Shown here piece after piece: positions 51,826-56,232 of a stretch of DNA of 56,232 bases. The stretch lies in assembly GCA_029265075.1 (NCBI GenBank), contig JAJUJZ010000004.1:1-56232 (forward strand), in the 5' to 3' direction. Position numbers and translations under genes: made by a program. Source of the DNA: Gammaproteobacteria bacterium. Lineage in GTDB: Bacteria; Pseudomonadota; Gammaproteobacteria; Pseudomonadales; CAMLJR01. The notes beneath the pieces were generated by a model. The model searched no databases. It was not told the origin of the DNA and saw only the letters and a program-made list of their open reading frames with translations. Each line of letters begins with the position of its first letter. The first letter of the stretch is position 1.

Positions 51826-54765
51826 GTGACCGCTAAACCGACCGTTTTGCATCCTGCTTTCGAATGGCTGCGCAGCCAGCATCTGGAATCGCTCAACATC
51901 ACGGTCGAAGAGTACCGGCATCGCAAGACTGGCGCGGTCCACTATCACCTGGCCGCCGACTACGACGAAAACGTGTTCCTGGTAGCGCTGCGCACCGTGC
52001 CGATGGATTCGACCGGGGTGGCACACATCCTCGAGCACACCGCGCTGTGCGGCAGCGAGCGGTTTCCGGTACGCGATCCGTTCTTCATGATGCTGCGGCG
52101 CTCGCTGAACACCTTCATGAACGCTTTTACCAGCTCGGACTGGACGGCGTATCCATTCGCCAGTCAGAACCGCAAGGATTTCCAGAACCTGCTCGAGGTG
52201 TATCTCGACGCGGTGTTCTTCTCGCGGCTCGATCCGCTCGACTTCGCCCAGGAAGGTCACCGGGTGGAGTTCGCCAGACCGGACGACCCGACCAGTGAAC
52301 TGGTCTACAAAGGGGTCGTATTCAACGAGATGAAGGGCGCAATGAGCTCGGTGCCGAGCCAGCTCTGGCATACGCTCTGTAAATACCTGTTCCCGACCAC
52401 TACCTACCACTACAACAGCGGCGGTGATCCGGAGCATATTCCCGACCTCACCTACGAGCAACTGCAGCGTTTCTACAAAACGCACTACCACCCCAGCAAC
52501 GCCATTTTCATGACCTTTGGCGACATTCCGGCGCACGAGCATCACGCGCGCTTCGAAGAGCTGGCGCTGAGCCGCTTCGAGCCACTCAATGTGAACATCG
52601 CCGTACCCGACGAAAAGCGCTATCACGCTCCCGTCCGCGTTGAAGAGTTCTACCCGCTCGATGAAGAGGGTGATCTGGACGGCAAGTCTCATATCGTGAT
52701 CAGCTGGCTGCTCGGCAAAAGCGCCAATCTCGAGGATCTGCTGGAGGCACAGCTGCTGTCGTCGGTACTGCTCGACAACAGTTCATCGCCGCTGCAGCAC
52801 CTGCTGGAGACCACCGAGCTGGGCAGCGCGCCGAGCCCGCTCTGCGGCCTGGAAGATTCGATGCGCGAGCTGGTGTTCGCCTGCGGCGTCGAGGGCAGCG
52901 ATCCCGAGCACGCGGCCGCGCTGGAAGAGGCGGTGCTGGGCGTGATCCGCCAGGTCGCCGAGGAAGGTGTTTCTCAGGAGCGGCTGGAAGCGGTACTGCA
53001 CCAGCTCGAGCTGCATCAGCGCGAGATTGGGGGCGACAGCTACCCATACGGCCTGCAGCTGATACTCAATGCTCTTGCCAGCGCCACCCATCGCGGCGAC
53101 CCGATGGCCGTTCTCGATCTGGAGCCGGTACTGGCGCAGCTGCGCGAGGCGATCAAAGATCCCGACTACATCAAGCGACTGGCGCGCGAGCTGCTGCTCG
53201 ACAACCCGCACCGCGTCACGCTGATCCTGAAGCCCGATCGCGACATCTCCGCACGCCGCGAAATGGCCGAAAAGCAGCGGCTGGCAGCTCTGCAGGCAGA
53301 ACTCGACGACGAGCAGAAACAACGGATCGTGGCGCAGGCCGCCGCGCTCGAAAAACGCCAGACGGAAAAGCACGACGAATCGATCCTGCCCAAGGTGACA
53401 CTGGCCGACGTCAAACCCGACATTCATATCCTGCCGTCGGAAAAGGTTCAGCTCGGGGTGCTGCCCACCACGCAGTACGCACAGGGCACCAATGGCCTGG
53501 TCTATCAGCAGCTGTTCATCGAACTGCCGGCGCTCGAGCCGGAGCTGCTGGAACTGCTGCCTTATTACACGCAGGCGCTGACCGAAGTGGGCGCCGGCGA
53601 GCGTGACTATCTCGCGACCCAGGAGTGGCAGTCAGCCGTCTGCGGCTCGATCACTGCCTATACCGCCATGCGCGGTGCAATTGATGACGAGCAGCGTTTG
53701 ATGGCTTATCTGGTGCTCTCCTCGAAAGCGCTGGTAAGAAACATCGCCGGGCAGACCGAGCTGATGAAGAGCACGCTCGAGAGTCCACGCTGGGACGAGC
53801 TCGACCGCCTGCACGAACTGCTGTCCCAGCAGCGCGCGCGGCGCGAGCAGAGCATCACCGGCAACGGACACGGTTACGCGATGAACGCCGCCTGTGCCGG
53901 CATGAGCCCGGTCGCCCGTCTGTCACATGAGCTCAACGGCCTGGCCGGACTGCAGCGGATCCGCGCGCTGGACGACCAGCTTGAAGAAGCTGCCGCTCGC
54001 GCCGACTATGCTGAGCGTCTGGCACGGCTGCACCAGCGCGTCTGCGGTGGCGCACGTCAGCTGCTGCTGGTCGCCGATCACGAGGAACTGCCGGCGCTGC
54101 GCGACATCATCAGCCGCACCTGGGAAACCACCACCCTGCCGACCGGCACCGACCGGCTCGACAGCGAACCGGTGCGTTTCAGTGTGCAGCAGATCTGGCA
54201 GACCAACACCCAGGTCAACTTCTGCGCCCGAGCCTATCCGACCGTGCCAGTCGATCATCCGGATGCAGCACCTCTCACCGTGCTGGGCGGATTCCTGCGC
54301 AACGGATACCTCCACCGGGCGATCCGCGAGCAAGGCGGTGCCTATGGCGGCGGCGCCAGTCAGGACTCCAATGTCGCGGCGTTCCGCTTCTTCTCTTACC
54401 GCGATCCGCGCCTTGGCGAGACGCTGGCCGACTTCGATGCTGCGCTGGACTGGCTGCGCAACAGCGATCACGACAGCGAGCAGCTTGAACAGGCAATTCT
54501 TGGCGTCATCGGCAGTCTCGACAAACCCGGTTCACCGGCAGGCGAAGCGAAACAGCAGTTCCAGAATGAACTGTTCGGCCGCACCGCGGAACAGCGGCGC
54601 CGCTTCCGCCAGCGTATCCTGGCGGTGCAGCTCGAGGATCTGAAGCGGGTGGCCGACACCTATCTGCGCCCGGAGCTGGCGAGCAGTGCCGTGATCACTA
54701 ACGAAGCGGGACGCAAAGCATGCGAGGCAGCTGGTTCGCAGGCGTGGGAAGCGATCGTTCTCTGA
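51826..54765 (+). CDS. M16C-family zinc metalloprotease (presequence-protease-like)
   Basis: This is a 979-residue peptidasome-type protease related to PreP and insulysin that degrades peptides inside a closed chamber made by two halves. The inverted zinc motif is intact: HILEH with His67, Glu70 and His71, and the third zinc ligand is a Glu in AQEGHRVEF (about 145-150). YNSGGDPEHIPDLTYEQLQR and FYKTHYHPSNAIF follow, and the M16C-associated region appears in the middle (about 460-720). The second half has GAYGGGASQDSNVAAFRFFS. GTG 51826 is preceded by GAGGGAAACAC. No signal peptide is seen, so it acts in the cytosol, where it could digest peptides imported by systems such as Opp; that link is inference. 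Confidence 0.92.
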   Translation: MTAKPTVLHPAFEWLRSQHLESLNITVEEYRHRKTGAVHYHLAADYDENVFLVALRTVPMDSTGVAHILEHTALCGSERFPVRDPFFMMLRRSLNTFMNAFTSSDWTAYPFASQNRKDFQNLLEVYLDAVFFSRLDPLDFAQEGHRVEFARPDDPTSELVYKGVVFNEMKGAMSSVPSQLWHTLCKYLFPTTTYHYNSGGDPEHIPDLTYEQLQRFYKTHYHPSNAIFMTFGDIPAHEHHARFEELALSRFEPLNVNIAVPDEKRYHAPVRVEEFYPLDEEGDLDGKSHIVISWLLGKSANLEDLLEAQLLSSVLLDNSSSPLQHLLETTELGSAPSPLCGLEDSMRELVFACGVEGSDPEHAAALEEAVLGVIRQVAEEGVSQERLEAVLHQLELHQREIGGDSYPYGLQLILNALASATHRGDPMAVLDLEPVLAQLREAIKDPDYIKRLARELLLDNPHRVTLILKPDRDISARREMAEKQRLAALQAELDDEQKQRIVAQAAALEKRQTEKHDESILPKVTLADVKPDIHILPSEKVQLGVLPTTQYAQGTNGLVYQQLFIELPALEPELLELLPYYTQALTEVGAGERDYLATQEWQSAVCGSITAYTAMRGAIDDEQRLMAYLVLSSKALVRNIAGQTELMKSTLESPRWDELDRLHELLSQQRARREQSITGNGHGYAMNAACAGMSPVARLSHELNGLAGLQRIRALDDQLEEAAARADYAERLARLHQRVCGGARQLLLVADHEELPALRDIISRTWETTTLPTGTDRLDSEPVRFSVQQIWQTNTQVNFCARAYPTVPVDHPDAAPLTVLGGFLRNGYLHRAIREQGGAYGGGASQDSNVAAFRFFSYRDPRLGETLADFDAALDWLRNSDHDSEQLEQAILGVIGSLDKPGSPAGEAKQQFQNELFGRTAEQRRRFRQRILAVQLEDLKRVADTYLRPELASSAVITNEAGRKACEAAGSQAWEAIVL

Positions 54766-54827
54766 CACGATTGCTTCCTTGCCGGCGGTTTTGGTGCTGA
54801 AGCCCGGCAGCTGCCACCGGGCTCAGC

Positions 54828-56006
54828 TCAGGCAGTCGCCGGCAGCGGACGCGCCCGCTGCCAGACCGGCACCAGCAGCAGAAACGCCAGCCAGGCTGCG
54901 GCCGTTGCCACCACGAATGTGACCGGCAGGCCGGTGCCCAGCAGACCAAAGAACAGCGGCGCGGCCGCCGCCGATCCCAGCCCCTGCAGCTGATTAACGA
55001 GCCCTGCCGCTGTGCCCGCCTGGGCCGGGCTTTCAACCAGCCGCGGCAGCAGCGCGAACACCAGCGCAATACACCCACCACCCGCCAGCTGCAGCAGCAA
55101 TACACCGGCCGCAATAATCAGTAACGGCATACCCGGCGCGAAGGTGGCTACCGCACTGACCCACGCCAGCCCCGCAATCAGCAGCGCCACCGATCGCGGT
55201 GACAGTCCGCGCGTCAGTAGTACGCCGGTGCCCAGCGAGCCGAGGATGCCGGCCAGACTGCTGATCGCCAGCAGCGGGGCGACGGTGGACGGCGCCAGCT
55301 CATGGAAGCGCTCAAGGAACATCGGCAGGACGGTCACCACGCCAAACGCTACCAGCACGCCGCAAGCGAACGCCAGCCCCAGCCGCAGCACCCGCATATT
55401 GCGCAATACCCGGGCGCTGCTTTCGCGCGGCAGCCCCGGCTGAGCCGAGCCCCGTACATTGGGCACCAGAAATGCCGATGCAATCAGCACTGCCAGTAAT
55501 GTGGCATGCAGTCCGAAGCCCATCTGCCATCCCGCACTGCCGGCAAAGCGCGCCACGATCAGCATGCCCGCAGCGAGGCCGACCGGCGCAACCGTCGACC
55601 AGAACGCCAGCGCACGAACCTGACGATTGCCCTCGGTGGTGATCATGATCAGCACCTGAGCCGCAGTCAGTACCGCAATAAATGAAATTCCCGTTATCAG
55701 CAGTCCCAGCTGCAGCCACAGCAGACTGGTCGCAAACGTGCTGGTGAGACTGGCGAGAAAGATGGCCGATGCGCTGATGACCAGCATCCGCCGGGCGCCC
55801 AGCCGATCGATCAGCCACCCCATCAGCACGCCGATGAACACCGCGGGCAGGCTCAGAAACATGATGGTGAGCCCGACCACTTCGGGCGTCAGATTCCAGG
55901 TGCGGGCGATGTCTCCCGCCAGCGGACCGATCATGCCTACGGGCGAAATCGCCAGCATGCCAAACAGATAGAGATGAAATATGGAGGCCCAGCTTCCTGC
56001 ACGCAC
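54828..56006 (-). CDS. major facilitator superfamily transporter
   Basis: This is a 392-residue inner-membrane protein with twelve hydrophobic segments in two halves. The MFS motif A variant lies between TM2 and TM3 (GVLMGWLIDRLGARRMLVIS), and a related loop recurs in the second half (GVLLTRGLSPRSVALLIAGL). The start is GTG at 56006 with GAGGA seven bases upstream; no ATG fits better. It is convergent with the M16C gene, 62 bases away, with a 7-bp stem (AGCCCGG/CCGGGCT) between them that lacks a T-run. The substrate cannot be told; the sequence is closest in feel to the CynX/NimT and drug-exporter branches. Confidence 0.87.
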   Translation of the reverse strand: MRAGSWASIFHLYLFGMLAISPVGMIGPLAGDIARTWNLTPEVVGLTIMFLSLPAVFIGVLMGWLIDRLGARRMLVISASAIFLASLTSTFATSLLWLQLGLLITGISFIAVLTAAQVLIMITTEGNRQVRALAFWSTVAPVGLAAGMLIVARFAGSAGWQMGFGLHATLLAVLIASAFLVPNVRGSAQPGLPRESSARVLRNMRVLRLGLAFACGVLVAFGVVTVLPMFLERFHELAPSTVAPLLAISSLAGILGSLGTGVLLTRGLSPRSVALLIAGLAWVSAVATFAPGMPLLIIAAGVLLLQLAGGGCIALVFALLPRLVESPAQAGTAAGLVNQLQGLGSAAAAPLFFGLLGTGLPVTFVVATAAAWLAFLLLVPVWQRARPLPATA

Positions 56007-56232
56007 GTTGATTCCTCACGTTATTCGAGTTATGAGTGGAGTTGTACCGCAACCACACTTTACCTGATGTTAATTTTTATCCATACAAAAAAGGGTGCGG
56101 AGAACGCGGATCAGACGGCAGCGCTTATGGTGCACACTCGCGGCCAGACACTGCCGCCAGACACAATAACCGGCTCCAGCGGAACAGGAGGGAAAACTCC
56201 AGGGTCGTAAGGCTATCTCTGAACAACAAAAA
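56007..56232. other. right-end intergenic sequence
   Basis: The last 226 bases contain no convincing gene. They start with the leader of the MFS gene, then an A+T-rich patch (about 56060-56092, including TTAATTTTTATCC and CAAAAAAGGG) that probably holds promoter elements. Near the end there is an AGGAGG at about 56188 without a start codon at a proper distance inside the window. Confidence 0.4.

Noticed and set aside
54796-54818. Terminator between the M16C and MFS genes
   Set aside because: A 7-bp stem AGCCCGG/CCGGGCT exists, but no T-run follows on either strand, so an intrinsic terminator is not supported.

Overview
The window reads as a stretch of a high-GC gammaproteobacterial chromosome, most like Pseudomonadales. 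Three things point that way. The first is gene content: a MuxABC-OpmB/MdtABC-type efflux operon, a hydroxycinnamoyl-CoA hydratase-lyase that keeps the Pseudomonas active-site numbering, and LigD with the domain order phosphoesterase-ligase-polymerase. The second is a run dusA - tal - TerB - STAS - RssB-like - PilZ - mlaA that resembles the Pseudomonas aeruginosa order as I remember it. The third is a family of REP-like inverted repeats with TTCGCCGGC arms between genes. The species cannot be named from sequence alone.

Layout. Bases 1-2620 are an A+T-richer accessory segment on the 3' side of tRNA-Arg(CCG): the tail of an IS3-family transposase, a two-gene module (small membrane protein plus lipoprotein) with no recognisable function, and an apparently gene-free stretch. 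From the tRNA on, everything looks like core chromosome. 2.9-7.9 kb holds ilvD, pncC and ligD. 8.1-12.7 kb is a catabolic and regulatory block: hydroxycinnamoyl-CoA hydratase-lyase, a divergent MarR regulator with a clear operator, acetoacetyl-CoA synthetase and a TetR regulator. 12.7-15.2 kb holds a DinG/XPD-type helicase with a Cas4/RecB-like N-terminus, then tRNA-Ala(GGC) with its promoter and a terminator. 15.4-25.7 kb is an efflux block: adaptor, two RND pumps and an outer membrane factor in one overlapping operon, then a MATE exporter.

25.7-34.9 kb carries a 59-residue membrane protein, gltX, dusA, tal, a TerB-like protein, a STAS/PP2C partner-switch pair, a PilZ protein, mlaA and gdhA. 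34.9-42.8 kb has hrpA, fadD and two proteins of unknown function. 42.8-48.6 kb is one oppABCDF-type peptide-uptake operon read right to left with overlapping stops and starts; its OppC permease carries an unusual fibronectin-III-like insertion. 48.7-56.0 kb has mnmC, a glutaminyl-peptide cyclotransferase, an M16C metalloprotease and an MFS transporter.

The genes form several functional sets. These are tRNA and translation (two tRNAs, gltX, dusA, mnmC), peptide uptake and degradation (opp operon, M16C protease), export (RND, MATE, MFS), CoA-thioester metabolism (ech, aacS, fadD), envelope maintenance (mlaA) and signalling (STAS/PP2C, PilZ). No CRISPR array, rRNA operon, complete prophage or recognisable defence island was seen. 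The most unusual points are the FN3-like insertion in OppC, the degenerate receiver pocket of the RssB-like phosphatase, the helicase-nuclease fusion, the REP element that supplies the C-terminus of HrpA, and the unexplained two-gene module beside tRNA-Arg.
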